Shown here piece after piece: positions 11,065-21,560 of a DNA stretch of 64,000 nucleotides. Under the pieces are notes generated by a model. It was given only the letters and a program-made list of their open reading frames with translations. It did no database searches and was not told the DNA's origin. Source of the stretch: Chelonoidis abingdonii (lineage: Eukaryota > Chordata > Testudines > Testudinidae). The stretch covers positions 294,397,341 through 294,461,340 of the forward strand of contig NC_133770.1 in NCBI RefSeq assembly GCF_003597395.2. Reading direction: 5' to 3'. Positions within the stretch are counted from its first letter, which is position 1, and every line of letters begins with the position of its first letter. Both the position numbers and the translations under genes were made by a program.

Positions 11065-11273
11065 CAGAGGTGGGCAAAATATGGCCTCTCTGTAGTGTAT
11101 TAAATTGCTCCCCATAGGAAGGTGTTACTTATGAGCACCAGGACTGGCAGTTGGAAGTAGCAGACCATTAGTAGCACGTTCCTACAGGAGCAATTTAATA
11201 CACTACATCTGGCCTTCCATACAGTTTCAGAACCCCAATGTGTCTCTTGGGCCAAAAAGTTTGCCCACCTCTG
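11065..11273. mobile_element. hAT MITE with nested hairpin
   Basis: Ends cagaggtgggcaaa and tttgcccacctctg are inverted. The flanking octamers actgagag (11057-11064) and acttagag (11274-11281) match 7 of 8. Inside, tagtgtattaaattgctcc (about 11094) is inverted as ggagcaatttaatacacta (about 11188), forming a second hairpin. The same ends bound 43,256-44,004. Confidence 0.85.
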
Positions 11274-11319
11274 ACTTAGAGAAAGTTAAATGAGTCTGCT
11301 GTACCCCCCTAGTTAAGAG

Positions 11320-11425
11320 CCAATTGGCTTTTAGCTCATGCGGTAGAGGCTTATATGCTAAGCTCCAGAGATCTCAGGTTTGATCTGCCCACTGACCATG
11401 GGGGGCTGTCGGTGTTACACCAATC
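11320..11425 (+). repeat. tRNA-derived SINE head
   Basis: Contains cttttagctcatgcggtaga, close to a pol III box A (TRGCNNAGY-like), and about 35 bases later caggtttgatctg, close to box B (GGTTCGAATCC). The head resembles a tRNA but does not fold into a complete one. An inverted relative is at 35,475-35,650. Confidence 0.6.
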
Positions 11426-11427
11426 AA

Positions 11428-11857
11428 TGTTCCCTCTAATTTTTTTATATCCTTGGGCAGAATGAATTTTGTTATGTGCACCAATATGGAGGTGATGTGT
11501 GGCGGGGGGTGGGACCAAGAGTTTCAGACTGTGGGAGATGGCTCAGGGCTGGGAGTGTGGGCTCTGGGGTGGGGGTATGGGAGGGGGCTCAGGTCAGGGG
11601 CAGAGGTTTGGAGTGAAGAGGGTAGGGTGAGAGCTCCGGCTGGAGGTGCAGGCTCTGGGGTGTGGCTGTGGATGAGGCGATTGGGGTGCAGGCTGCCCCA
11701 GGCCTGTGGCAGTGCATGAGGACCCTCCCCAACCCTCTCTCATCACAGCATCCTGGGACCGGAGGAGAGGCACATCTTCCCACCACACCTCTGCATAGGT
11801 CCCTACCTCTCTCCTCTCCAGTCCAGACCCCCATGGCTGCGCAGCTTAGAGGGAACT
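11428..11857. mobile_element. GC-rich TIR element (hAT-like MITE)
   Basis: Left end atgttccctctaattt and right end cttagagggaactg are inverted. The interior is G-rich then C-rich, with repeated 'gctctggggtggg'-type words, which produces spurious frames on both strands. No clear target duplication was found. Confidence 0.6.
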
Positions 11858-12099
11858 GAGGTGCTAAACCTGCTGAGGTCTCTGTATGCCTAGCGCCAAA
11901 CCTTGTTAACTCTGTTTCAAGTTAGATAGTTTCGGGGTCATGTTAACACCTTTGACTCATTGAGCCCCTGTATTCCATCCAAAATTAATCCAACAGGGCG
12001 TAGCCCTTTCATCCTTTCAGCATCAGTAAATCAAGTTCCCTGCATAGCTGACTGCTTGTATCTCGTCTCCCTTTTTACTTTTGGGGGCCACTCTGCCTC

Positions 12100-12490
12100 T
12101 ATTTTCCCCTAACTCCAGGGCCCCTCTAAGAACTCAGTCTCCAGTGGACTTTTAAGCTCTAAATCCTTTTATTCCTTCTTCTGTTCCCCCCAGGTTAGCA
12201 ACAGAGTTGGTCAAAAAGCAAACAAACCAGAACTCAAAAGTGCAAAATAAAGTTGTGTGTCAGTTCTTTAAGCTGGACTCACTCCAGAGGGTTTCAGCTT
12301 CTCTTCTTTAGAGCCTCAGCTTCCCTAGTTTACTGCCAGGCTCTGACTGTCTCAGCTGCACTCACCCTGGCACTGTTCTGCTGCCTTTTGTACTGGAAGT
12401 GCCTGGTTCCTCTCACGGGGGGCTCATCTTGCAATCAGGGCTGGCTTCAGCCTGAGGCTCTCCAGCCCAGGGGCAAACCTCCCTGTTACA
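12100..12490 (-). repeat. Possible LTR (minus strand)
   Basis: On the minus strand it starts TGTAACAGGGAGGTTTGCC at 12490, has tacaaaaggcagc as a weak TATA-like box near 12390 and GGAATAAAAGG as a candidate poly(A) signal near 12166. The other end is not defined. Confidence 0.35.
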
Positions 12491-12724
12491 TACCCATTAC
12501 CCTTCTTGTCAGAGGAGGCGTTTGCCTCTAAGGCCTTTGGCCAGGATGCCTCATCTTCCGGTCTAATAGGTGGTATGCTGACTTGCTGGGGGCCTGCCTG
12601 CACCCCCAAAGTGGCACTCTGCATCTACAGCATGTAGAGTGCTTTGGGAGAAAGGTCCCAGAGGGATAAAAACTCTCTCATGACTCTAACTCCAAGCTCT
12701 GGGTGTCCCTAAACCTCTGTCATA

Positions 12725-12862
12725 AGCTAGGACTGGACGACAGCGGATGGATTACTTGATAATTGCCCTGTTCTGTTCATTCCTTCTGTGGCACCTGGCA
12801 TCAGCCACTGTGGGAAGACAGGCCACTGGGCTAGATGGCCCTTTGGTCTGACCCAGGATGGC
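12725..12862 (+). repeat. LINE 3'-end fragment (CR1-related)
   Basis: Contains gataattgccctgttctgtt, then gggctagatggccctttggt and ctgacccaggatggccgttc, the 3' UTR of a CR1-related subfamily. The same block occurs at 55,470-55,570 (+) and inverted at 45,998. Confidence 0.7.
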
Positions 12863-13269
12863 CGTTCTTACGTACTTCTTGCCCCAGCTACCCTCTGGAT
12901 GTGTTGTGTGCAAGCACCGTGTACACTCCTCACCCCTTGAGGCTATAGGAGTCCATAGCTGGGCCTACTACGTCCCGGATCTCTGGGAGCTTGTGATTAG
13001 TGCTTTAGGACTCAGGGGACAGGCTCCAGCCCCAACTCAACCCCTTTGTGCTGCCTTTCTTATGGCCAGACAATTTGCTGAGCAAGGCTGAACTCTTCCT
13101 GTTCTTCACTTGTTTACCACAAACAGATAGACCACCACAAATACCTCCTATTGGCATTACAGTTACATGCAGCAATCCCAACTGAGATCAGCGGCGCCGT
13201 TATGCCAGGCACAGTAAATACATAGACTAGGAAAGACACCCTACTCCGAAGAGTTTACCATCTAAATAG
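12863..13269. other. Unassigned stretch
   Basis: No recognisable coding or repeat signal. Confidence 0.35.
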
Positions 13270-13410
13270 AAACGAGAAAAAAGGTGGGGGGAACAGAGAG
13301 AGAAGAAGGGACTTGCCCAAGGTCAAACAGCAGGTCAGTGGCAGAGCTAGGAATGGACCCCAGGTTTCCTGACTCCCAGGCGGGTGCCTGCACCGTTGGA
13401 TCACAGCTGC
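13270..13410 (-). repeat. MIR-like SINE
   Basis: Contains gacttgcccaaggtcaaaca, gcaggtcagtggcagagcta and gacccca...tcctgactcccagg, the antisense of a MIR head with box B and box A in that order. Confidence 0.7.
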
Positions 13411-14705
13411 AATACTCAACTCTCAGGGCCAAGTGGGAAACACAGAGCAATTTGCCCTGCTACCTTGCGAATGTGAGCAGAGGGCCAAATGCCTCTCTTC
13501 CTTTCTTTTTGGTATTCGGTGCCAGGGCAGGAATAAACCAGGATGCCTTTAATATTCCTGCAGATCAAATATTTAACTCGAAAAGAATCACACTGTAATT
13601 CAGCACGAATGAATGCCCACTTGTTACACCAAGTGCTGCGCCAACTCAGCCTGAGCAGACTCCTGCCTCTATGGTTTTGTTTTGTTTTCTTGGTAATAAG
13701 CTCCCTCACCACTTCCGTGTTTCCAAAGGAAGATTAAAACAGAATCCAGCCTTCTTTGGGCAGAAAGAGTCATCAGAGACACGACAAGCAAAGATGTTCT
13801 TGGAGCCTGGGGCTGGCTTGGAAGTCAGCCCAGGCTTCTCTGGAATACGAGCCAGCTTTGCTGAAAGGTTCATGAGCTTCGGAGAGCTGGATCCAAGCTT
13901 CCTTATAAAAGTTTCTCATGGCTCTGCCAATGGCAGACTTGGGCACAAGTCTCAACCATCACCACATTGGTCCCACTGAAGTCAATGAGAATCTTGCTTT
14001 AGCCTTCAATGGGGCCAGGATCTCATGGGGCTATTTATTAGTTTTTTATTGTGGGGAAGAGAAACAGGGAAACTCCATTTGTTGTCCTCCCATTTATCTC
14101 CCCCACTACCGCCACTCTTGGGCTGCCAAGTCACAGGCACCTTGGGGATTGCTCCGGGTATGAGTATTACACTTGAGTCAGCTGGAGGTGATGAGGGCTT
14201 ATACTGGATGCAATGCAAGACCTCTTCCCTTCTCCTCTCCATGTAGGGCCAGGTATGCTGCCTCTCCAGCTCTCCTCTTGGCTCCAGTGGTGGCTTCTGG
14301 CTCCTTCTCTCTAATAACCTTTCCATGCTTCTGGTTCTGCCTGTGGATCCTGAAATCTCCAGCATAATGTTGTGTTTCGCATTACTCATCTGATTTTACC
14401 CATCAGTAGCTAAGGACTATCACACTGAGCTGCTGAACTGCTGAACGTCTGCTAATAGCTTCCAGTTGACTAGGTGTTAGTAACAAACATCATCCCAGTA
14501 ATACTAATCTATCAGGACACTCCATCACCAATGCTGTTTAGGGGTTCTGCTGTGGAAAGGTCTGACTGTTCAGGGACCTAGGGGTGCTGGGGTTGCTTCC
14601 GCACCCTCTGGCTCGAAGTGGTTTCCATCATATATAGCATTTACAGTTTGGTTCAATGGCTCTCAGCACCCTCACTATACAAATTGCTCCAGCGCCCCTA
14701 CCTAG
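13411..14705. other. Mostly unassigned; one old palindromic fragment
   Basis: A fragment at 13,970-14,030 has cccactgaagtcaatgag and ccttcaatggggccagg, the ancient palindromic repeat type also seen at 32,600. The rest shows no domain, RNA gene or terminal repeat. Overlapping frames on both strands at 14,006-14,389 lack similarity to a family I know. Confidence 0.4.
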
Positions 14706-14709
14706 GATT

Positions 14710-14940
14710 TGCTAGATAGGATCAGAGCTGTGGTGTACCTAACCCAGTATCCTGTCTTTGACAGTTGCCAGTGTGAGATGCTTCAGGGGAAATTTCAAGA
14801 AGCCCTACAAAAGGGAGTGATTGGATAATCTGCCCGCAAGGAAAGTTTCCTCCTGACCTCCCATTAGTTGGAGACTGACCTGTCCTGAAACATGAACATT
14901 TGTATCTCTGACAAAACTCATCCGATCAGTTAAAGATTTA
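14710..14940 (-). repeat. LINE 3'-end fragment (CR1-related)
   Basis: Contains cccagtatcctgtctttgac and, after a gap, ggaaagtttcctcctgacct. On the minus strand this is the order of a CR1-like 3' UTR. A related piece is at 29,985-30,180. Confidence 0.5.
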
Positions 14941-15029
14941 AAAAACATTGTGACCTTGGATGTACTTGTTGTTCATAGAGAGTGGGGTTTTCAAAAAATC
15001 TTAAGGGGAAGCTCCTCAGCTGGTATCAA

Positions 15030-15140
15030 TTGTCATAGTCCCATTGGCTTAAAAGTGACTCAGAACACAAGCCCCAATGTCTTTCAGTGGTATATGGGCT
15101 CCTAAGATTTAGGTGCTTTGGAAAATCTGATTCTTAGGCA
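15030..15140. repeat. Ancient palindromic repeat fragment
   Basis: tcccattggcttaaaagtgac and ggctcctaagatttaggtgc, followed by ggaaaatctga, match the 'TTAGGCACTTTTGAAAATC' foldback family also seen at 50,950. Confidence 0.5.
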
Positions 15141-15197
15141 GTGTTTGTGCAAGTGGTTTTCCCTTTCTTTCTTCAAAAGGGGTTAAAATATTGAGAT

Positions 15198-15316
15198 GAT
15201 CAGAGACCAGCTCATTGAGAGTTACAGAGGGTGCAGCAGCAGCTTGGTGCAGAGGTTTCCACTGTAAAAATAAAGTCCTGTTGAAGTTGTTAGTACATTG
15301 CCTGGTTGATACAACA
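15198..15316 (+). repeat. Ty3/gypsy-like gag tail plus LTR 3' end (first copy)
   Basis: The segment starts with codons for IRDQLIESY, the conserved end of gypsy-type Gag, and passes directly into an LTR 3' part with AATAAA (about 15,270) and an ACA end at 15,316. A 116-base near-copy is at 15,708-15,823. The fusion of gag to LTR shows that an internal deletion is present in both copies. Confidence 0.65.
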
Positions 15317-15334
15317 TTTTGGCAACGAAGATGG
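15317..15334 (+). other. Primer-binding-site-like sequence
   Basis: ttttggcaacgaagatgg follows the LTR end at once. It is the position and type of sequence used as a tRNA primer-binding site by vertebrate Ty3/gypsy elements (TGGCGACGARGAT-like). Confidence 0.55.
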
Positions 15335-15727
15335 ATCTTCTGCCTCTGAACCCACCTGCACCCTTTCTGTAAAGCCCAGGTGAACCTCCAATTGCTTTTA
15401 CTGCCTGGATCCATATGTTCAAGACTTACCTGCTTGCAATCTGAAGAAAGAAAGCATGCTCTGCTAATCCACTGCCTTGGAGCAGAAAGGCAGCGTATAT
15501 TTTACACTTTTCCCCTTGCAGATGATAAATATGAGACTGCACTCACTGCATTAAAGAACTTTTTTGTGCCAAAAGTGAATGTAGTAGCTAATCACTACAG
15601 ATTTTGCCAGCGTGAGCAGAAACCAGGGGACACTATAATGCAGTATATTGCTTCCCTGAGGAGTCTGATTGTAACTTGTGATTTTGGGAATATGGCAGAT
15701 GAAACACGATCAGAGACAGCTCATTGA
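15331..15727 (+). pseudogene. Ty3/gypsy-like gag remnant
   Basis: A candidate start codon lies at 15,331 just after the primer-binding-like site. Different frames then give the Gag capsid blocks in order: a PGEPPIAFTAWIHMFKTY-type N-terminal block near 15,385, then LADDKYETALTAL, the FFVPKVNVVANHYRFCQ segment, and the TIMQYIASLRSLIVTCDFG segment. These are typical of sushi/gypsy-type Gag. Several frameshifts and at least two stops break it. Protease, RT, RNase H and integrase are absent between this and the second LTR piece. Confidence 0.75.
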
Positions 15728-15823
15728 GAGTTACAGAGCGTGCAGCAGCAGCTTAGTACAGAGGTTTCCACTGTAAAAATAAATCCTGTTGAAGTTGTTA
15801 GTACTTGCTTGGTTGATACAACA
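15708..15823 (+). repeat. Ty3/gypsy-like gag tail plus LTR 3' end (second copy)
   Basis: Near-copy of 15,198-15,316, including the gag-to-LTR junction, AATAAA (about 15,777) and an ACA end. A one-base deletion in the gag part (cagagacagc against cagagaccagc) separates the two copies. Confidence 0.65.
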
Positions 15824-16338
15824 GATATTCAGAGTAAATTCATCCTCAGATCCTACTGCGGGTTGCTAGCTGTGTGGGTCAGAGAATAGAATTCAGTCCT
15901 GAGTGGTGAAAATGGATTGGAGCCGATGGATGCAGCTAAATGAATTGAAATATTCCCACAATCTTGTTCTTGCCTGGAGAAACAGATCCTACTGGACCCT
16001 TTGCTTCCATTGACCACTGGCAGGAGTGCTATATAGAAATAATGGCCTCATATAGACAGATACTAACTAAATCCCATTGGTTTCAATGGCAGTTGCAGAT
16101 AAGAATCTTTCAAGTCAGACACAGTGTCCCCAAGGTCACACTCTGGAGGCAGTTTATGGATTTCAAGTACCTATTCAGATTACCTTAAGGGACTTCTGGG
16201 CCACAGGGTGATGGATGGGTCTATGTCTTTCAGCTTATGGCATACTGGTATATTGACAGTTCTGTAAACAGCCAAAGCGCAGTATGCTGGATTGTAGGGT
16301 TAGTGTCTGTGACAGGTGAACCAGTGATGGCGAGCCAC
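15824..16338. other. Unassigned stretch before the retrovirus
   Basis: No clear domain; a 74-codon frame at 15,964-16,188 has no recognisable similarity. The 5' LTR, gag and RT expected upstream of the RNase H are not visible here. Confidence 0.35.
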
Positions 16339-16963
16339 ATAACTGCCTCCTTGTGACTGCTGTGCTTTCTGCCCCTAGACCTGACTTGCTGGATGTTCCC
16401 CTACAGAACCCTGATTTAATTCTCTTTGTTGATGGCTCCTGCCTTAGAAACTCAACTGTCCAGCTTGTAACAGGCTATGCTGTGTGTGATCTACATGGCA
16501 CCGTGGAAGCCCACTCTCTTCCAGCAGCTAAATCCACCCAAGTTGCAGAGTTAGTTGCCCTTACTAGAGCCTGTCATTTGGTGGCCAAAACTTCTGTTAC
16601 TATTTATACAGACTCCAGATATGCTTTTGGGGTAGTGCATGGTTATGGACAGCTATGGAAATATAGGGGTTTCCTTACCTCTAGCGGAACACCCATCAGT
16701 AATGGCCCATATGTCAACGCTCTATTATCTGCTCTTCAACTGCCCTCTGCTATTGCTGTTGTTAAACGTGCGGCCCATCAAAAACCCTGCAATGACGTTA
16801 CGTGAGGAAATGCCCTGGCAGATGCTGCTGCCAGGCAGGCGGCCCTTTCCGGGTCTTTGGCTCCCTTTTCTCTTTATATGCTCCAGCCCTCCCCGACGGC
16901 CCATGAGAATGCCTGTTTCCCCACCTCTGCTCTCCGGGCAAGTAGACTTGCAGTTAAATGATG
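16339..16963 (+). pseudogene. Endogenous retrovirus pol: RNase H domain
   Basis: The frame encodes an RNase H of gammaretrovirus-like type. FVDGS carries the first catalytic aspartate, AELVAL the glutamate, YTDSRYAFGVVH the second aspartate, and the AHQK plus ALADAAARQAA block the end of the fold. The domain would degrade the RNA strand during reverse transcription. A TGA at 16,803-16,805, where an arginine codon (CGA) is expected, stops the frame; it then reads on to about 16,963. The reverse transcriptase upstream is missing, so the copy is 5'-truncated. This is an old, inactive copy. Confidence 0.9.
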
Positions 16964-17370
16964 ATACAGTACTAACATATTGTAGGGAACTAATTTGTCA
17001 TGTCAGATTTGTTCACTCACAGGTTCAAAATGCTCTACCGGATCCTGCGGAGACAGCATGCCATCCGTTGCAGCCTGGAGATTGGGTCTGCTGTAAAGTT
17101 TTCCAGCGCAAGTCATCCCTGGAACCCAGGTGGAAGGGTCCATGCCAAGTGTTGCTCACTACTCATACTGTGGTGAAGTGCTGGGGACTTCCCAGTTGGG
17201 TCCACGCTTCTCACTGCAAAAAGGTCTCACCACCTTTGGACCCTGCCAGTGTCCCTTTCTTCCCGACAGATCAAGCCCAAACGACCGGAGCACCTCCCCA
17301 GCCCTCCATACTACCGGACACACCTGAACAAAAGCCCAAGTATAACCTAAGAAAACGAAAAACAACATAA
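16900..17370 (+). pseudogene. Endogenous retrovirus pol: integrase C-terminal domain
   Basis: In a different frame from the RNase H, the sequence encodes HPLQPGDWV, LEPRWKGPCQVLLTT and WVHASHCKKV, the SH3-like C-terminal domain of gammaretroviral integrase, which helps bind DNA. The zinc-binding HHCC and the DDE catalytic core that should separate it from RNase H are absent: about 0.2 kb remains where about 1 kb is expected. A basic end (NLRKRKTT) and a stop follow at 17,370. Confidence 0.85.
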
Positions 17371-17489
17371 GAGAATCCAGGTTGTGAACTCTGCCACCCT
17401 GCTATTGCAATGGCCCCTCCAAGGGTTAAAGTAAGAAAAATGGGTCACGCAACTCTTCCAAGGGTCCCTCAAAGACTTGTGATAACGCG

Positions 17490-18205
17490 AATGGACATGG
17501 GGCAACAGCGGCTAAAATTTATCCTTTGGCTTATTGCCTGACTCTTTGGATTCTTCTGAACTTTTATCACAAAAGACCTGATCCTACTGCCTTTGCTACA
17601 AAAACATGGCTAACATCTAAAACATGGTCCAAGGAGGGCTTAAACCTTCCCCCACGAAAAGTAAGAACATTCTCGGCCCCATGCAACAAAAGAACTGTCC
17701 GGACAGTATCGGGGGCAGAAAAAAAGAAACCTCTTACCATTGAGGATGTAAAAAATTGGCTGTGGTATAAAAGATGGTACATAATGTGGTGGCAAGGAGG
17801 GACTTGTGGTTACGACTCTTGGTCGTGCGGGACAGAGTGGATTTTGGGTTTTATTCCCCGATCAGGTGTCTGTAGGCAGGGTCAAGTACCTTGGCCATGT
17901 CAAACCATCCCTGAATTGTTAGTTAAACCTAACCCTTCCCATGTAAACTCTCCCCCTCCTCGGGCCACCCCTTCCCCATCCACTCTCAGTGCCCCACTGC
18001 ACCCCAGGCTAACACTCCAAACAAGACCCGTAGCAAACCACGCCCTCAGTTCGACTTTACAAAAGGTAAATCCTCGACTATTTTGCGGTGGCCCAGACCA
18101 TCCTCCTCAGGAAATTTGTTTTCCTATTGTGCTTCTAGGTTATTTTTCTCATTTCAAAATCTCCTTTATGAATGGGTGGTGGAATGGGAAACATCTGGAA
18201 CAGTA
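17490..18205 (+). pseudogene. Endogenous retrovirus env, surface part (first segment)
   Basis: A start codon at 17,490 opens a hydrophobic leader (MGQQRLKFILWLIA), then a shift is needed to enter the long frame of 17,526-18,206, which is open for over 200 codons. The frame has a cysteine- and tryptophan-rich segment (about 17,760-17,910) and a proline-rich stretch (about 17,935-18,030), a layout like the surface subunit with a proline-rich linker. It is interrupted at 18,205 by a 1.4-kb TIR element and resumes at 19,614. The assignment rests on position after integrase, leader and layout. Confidence 0.65.
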
Positions 18206-19613
18206 GGGCCGGCTTTAGGCCGATTCGCCCTATTCCTGGGAATCAGGCCCCGCGCCTAAGAGGGCCCTGCGCTTTAGGCGCCTTTTAAATTTTTTTTACT
18301 TACCCCAGCTGTGGTCTGCTCTGGGGTCTTCTATGGCCCCGCTCCCCTGATCAAAGCGCTGGCGGAAGCGCGGCTGCCCCACAGCCCCGCTGTCTCAGCT
18401 GGAGTTCTGACCGGAGCGCCGCAAGCCCCACGGCCCTGCTCTCCTGGCTGGAGCTCCGGCCGGAGCACGACAAGCCCCGCGGCCCCGGCTGGAGCTCTGG
18501 CCAGAGCACAACAAGCTCCGCAGCCCCGGCTGGAGCTCTGGCCGGAGTGCCGCAAGCCCCGCAGCCCTGCTCTCCTGGCTGGAGCTCCGGCTGGAGCACG
18601 GGAAGCCCTGTTCCCCCAGCTGGAGCTCCGGGCCCTTTAAATATCCCCCAGAGCCCTGGGGTAGTGGGGGGCCCTGGGGGCTCTTTAAAGGGCCAGGGCT
18701 CCGGCTGCCTCTGCCACCCTGGTCCTTTAAATAGCCGCCGGAGCCGCGCCGCCCCCATGCATTCCCCAGGGCTCCCACGGCTATTTAAAAGGTTCGGGGT
18801 TGGGTAGAAGCAGGGGAGCCCCGGGTCTTTTAAATAGCCCCCAGAGCCGTGGGATAGCGGGGAGCTTAGGGGCTATTTAAAGGGCCAGGGCTCCAGCTGC
18901 CTCTGCTCCACCCCCTGCCCTGCCCGCACCAGCCCCGCCCCCCGTTGCCTGCAGCCAGCTCTGCACCCCCTGCCCACAGCCAGCCCCTACCAAACCCCCT
19001 GCCTTGTCTCCAGCCAACCCTTGCCACACACCCCTGCCTGCACCAGCCCTGCACTGCCCGCCCTGCCCTATCTCCAGCCAACCCCTGCTGCACCCCCCTG
19101 CCTGAAGCCAGCCAGTCCCATACTCCTGTCTCCAGCCCTGCCAGCCCCTGCTGCACCCCCCTGTGCCTGCGTGAAGCCAGCCCGCCCCACACTCCCCTGT
19201 CTCCAGCCAGCCCCACACCCCTTGCCCTATCTGCAGCCAGACCCTACCTCCAGTTCAGCCCCTGCCCTGTCTCGAACCAGCCCCATGTCATGCTTGCCTG
19301 CAGTTCCAGGCCAGTAACCTGCACATCTGCTTCAATGAGGGGCAGGAAGCACGGGGACCCACACATGTACACACTCCCAGGGAGTGGCGGGGACCCACAC
19401 ATGTGAAACGGCAGTCATTAATAACCAATCAACAGCATATATGATGCAATGTACATGATATACAATTTTATTATTTATATAGTTATGGAAAGTAAATAAT
19501 ACATGGAAGAAATGGAAGGCTTTTTTTTTACACTTTTTTTCTTTTTAAGTCATCCCTGCCAGGGCCCCGCCAAAAGTGTTCGAATTGGGCCCCGCACTTC
19601 CTAAAGCCGGCCC
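18206..19613. mobile_element. GC-rich TIR element inserted in env
   Basis: Ends gggccggctttagg (18,206) and cctaaagccggccc (19,613) are a perfect 14-base inverted repeat. Outside lie the short matches agta on both sides, too little to fix the target duplication. The interior has three blocks: tandem units around 'ggctggagctctggccggag' (18,330-18,640), a set of hairpin-forming 'ctttaaatag' units (18,640-18,890), and C-rich 'ctgcctgtctccagcc' units (18,900-19,290). An AT-rich tail follows. No transposase frame was seen; it is non-autonomous and probably hAT. Confidence 0.8.
18330..18640. repeat. Minisatellite of about 50-60 bp units
   Basis: Five to six units of the type ggctggagctccggccggag, then cac, then acaagccccgcagccc, differ by small indels. 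They create long arginine, alanine and proline frames on both strands that are not genes. Confidence 0.7.
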
Positions 19614-21480
19614 GGAGTATATATTTCCTTTGTTAACATAACTTTACAACCTAACCACAATATTTCGCATCCCCGCAACACTATCTATCTTATCAATAAC
19701 TGGCAAGATAATGTACATTCTATGTTAGTCCTGGGTCTCTGCTCCGCTCATGATATGCAGGGTTCTTCCTGTTTCCTAGTCACCCGGGTAACCAGAATTA
19801 CTGTATACACGCAGAGAGTTTGTTCCTCCACCATTGAAGAAGAGGAACTTCCACTTACCGAAAATATAACCTGCACCTTAATTCAGTATACTCCTAGTCA
19901 CACTGCTAATATCTCCATATCTAAGAAGGGCATTCACGTATATGATCAGCAGCTGTGGTATGAGCCCGCAGGAAAATCAGCCTTAACGAAATTTAAATGG
20001 ACTATCTTAAATGCCACTTTGGAACTATTAGGTTCACCCTTCTGTTAACTCATTTCCAAATTGCTGCTATTTACCCTAATTGTTCCCAAGGGGCAGCCAT
20101 AAGGCTGCTGCAGCAACAGGAATGGAGTCACTCCAGGAAAACTAGGAGTATAACCGACACCCTGTGGCTAGGGGCCAATAGTGCTGCTTCCGCTTGGAAC
20201 GTTTATAAGGCCCAGCAGCATGAGGGTAGACTAGGACAATTGGAGCAAGCAGAGGTCTTGATTTCGGGGGCACAAGTGACCGAGGTACAGGCAGGAGCGG
20301 GTGAGCTGCATGTGGTTTCTACTCTCAGTGTCATCACCCATACCATGCTCAAGCAAATGATCCAGCAGACTGCAATGGCAGAAAAGGCATTGCAGTGGGA
20401 CCATGCCTGCTCGGAGGTACAGGATTACCTTAATGTGGTGTTGGCCTCCACCCAGGAAGATCTTAAACACCAAACTTGGCCCACTGCCCTTGCAAATGCT
20501 GACGGCATACCGCCCAATTTGTGGCCATGGAGGTATACTTGGAAATTTTCGGGGTAGAGGTGTGTTCGCTCACAGTGCTTTTTCCAGGCCTATGGTCCTG
20601 TGAAGGGAGTGTGGGCCCCCACTTACCGCATCCTCCCTGGCCCTTGGGCTGGTTGTTTGTGGGACTGGGTGATCCACCGAGATGTGTGGGAAATAACTCC
20701 CCCCCAAGGCCCTAACCTCTTCCTGGTCAGTGCCCCAGCAATGACGCCCGACCTCTGGAATGGACAGGGTAAACGTGTGGACATATTGGCCTTTAGAACC
20801 TCTCCCAGCTCCAATGCATGCGAAAAACTCAAGCCCGGAGAAATTGTCACTGTGCATCAACATGTATGTTGGGAGGGTACTGGCGCTTAACGACTCTCGC
20901 CAACTAAACCCTCATTCAGGCCAATGATAGCTGTGTCTCTGTTAATTCCTCCACTTTGCATAATGTGGCTTTTTAATCTAGTCACGGCCTCAGGGTCCCA
21001 TGCTACATATTGGCCCACAGATAATATCATATAATCAGTCTCCTTACAATTCCAGATTCCCTTTAATTGGACATCTATAGTGCCAGACTGCTTTCATTCG
21101 TTTTACTGTCTCTTTACCAAAAGTCCAAGCAAATCTCCCAATTGCAAAAACATGTCCTATATCCTCGAAAAAACATGTATCAGATCAAGCTTAATGCTTT
21201 TTCAGACTGCCCATAGACTCACTACTCTCTGTGAGAAAACAGATGTCCTCTGCCAAATTACAAAGGTCCTCCAGCCATCCCAGGGTAGTAAGTATCTTGT
21301 GTGGGGTCTGTTGGGGAGGCAGATTATTGTTATCTAGTTGTCTTTTGTTCCTATTGCTATAAAAACGTATGCCTCTGCCCAATATTATCCACCCCTCACA
21401 CCTCATCAACAACCAATAGCCCTAATGTCGCCAATTTATAGAAATAATAACAACCCTTCTTATTTTGAAGTTTTAACTTA
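19614..21480 (+). pseudogene. Endogenous retrovirus env, second segment
   Basis: The env frame resumes with ISFVNITLQPNHNISHP, containing N-linked sites (NIT, NIS). A segment follows with a basic RKTR motif near 20,143, possibly a furin-type subunit boundary, and a long helix-rich stretch (20,170-20,480) that could be the transmembrane-subunit coil. Three frames are needed: about 19,614-20,045, 19,997-20,557 and 20,570-20,890. A further frame to about 21,480 has cysteines and a short hydrophobic segment. Breaks: frameshift near 20,040, stop at about 20,555, stop at 20,888. Not functional. The subunit limits are inferred. Confidence 0.6.
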
Positions 21481-21547
21481 AACACGAAGTTCAAAAAACT
21501 TAATAACCAGACAAAAGGTTTAAAAGTTTGATGCCATAAAAGGCATC

Positions 21548-21560
21548 AAAAGGAGAGAAT
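21548..21560 (+). other. Polypurine tract
   Basis: aaaaggagagaat lies directly before the TG of the 3' LTR, where plus-strand DNA synthesis starts in retroviruses. A small hairpin (tgatgcc/ggcatca) precedes it. Confidence 0.7.

Noticed and set aside
11320..11425. Functional tRNA gene
   Set aside because: Box A and box B words are present but no acceptor, D, anticodon and T stems pair as a set; a SINE head fits better. The same holds for 38,325-38,400.
15198..15823. Miniature LTR retrotransposon with true 119-base LTRs starting TGATCAGAG
   Set aside because: The first part of the repeat encodes the end of Gag at the expected place, so the repeat is a gag-LTR junction rather than a complete short LTR; the second copy also lacks the TG.
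16353..16805. Functional RNase H or domesticated retroviral gene
   Set aside because: A stop breaks the domain before its last conserved block, and the neighbouring pol parts are deleted.
18311..19406. Several long frames rich in alanine, proline, glycine and arginine
   Set aside because: They follow the minisatellite units of a TIR element and are open in most frames on both strands.
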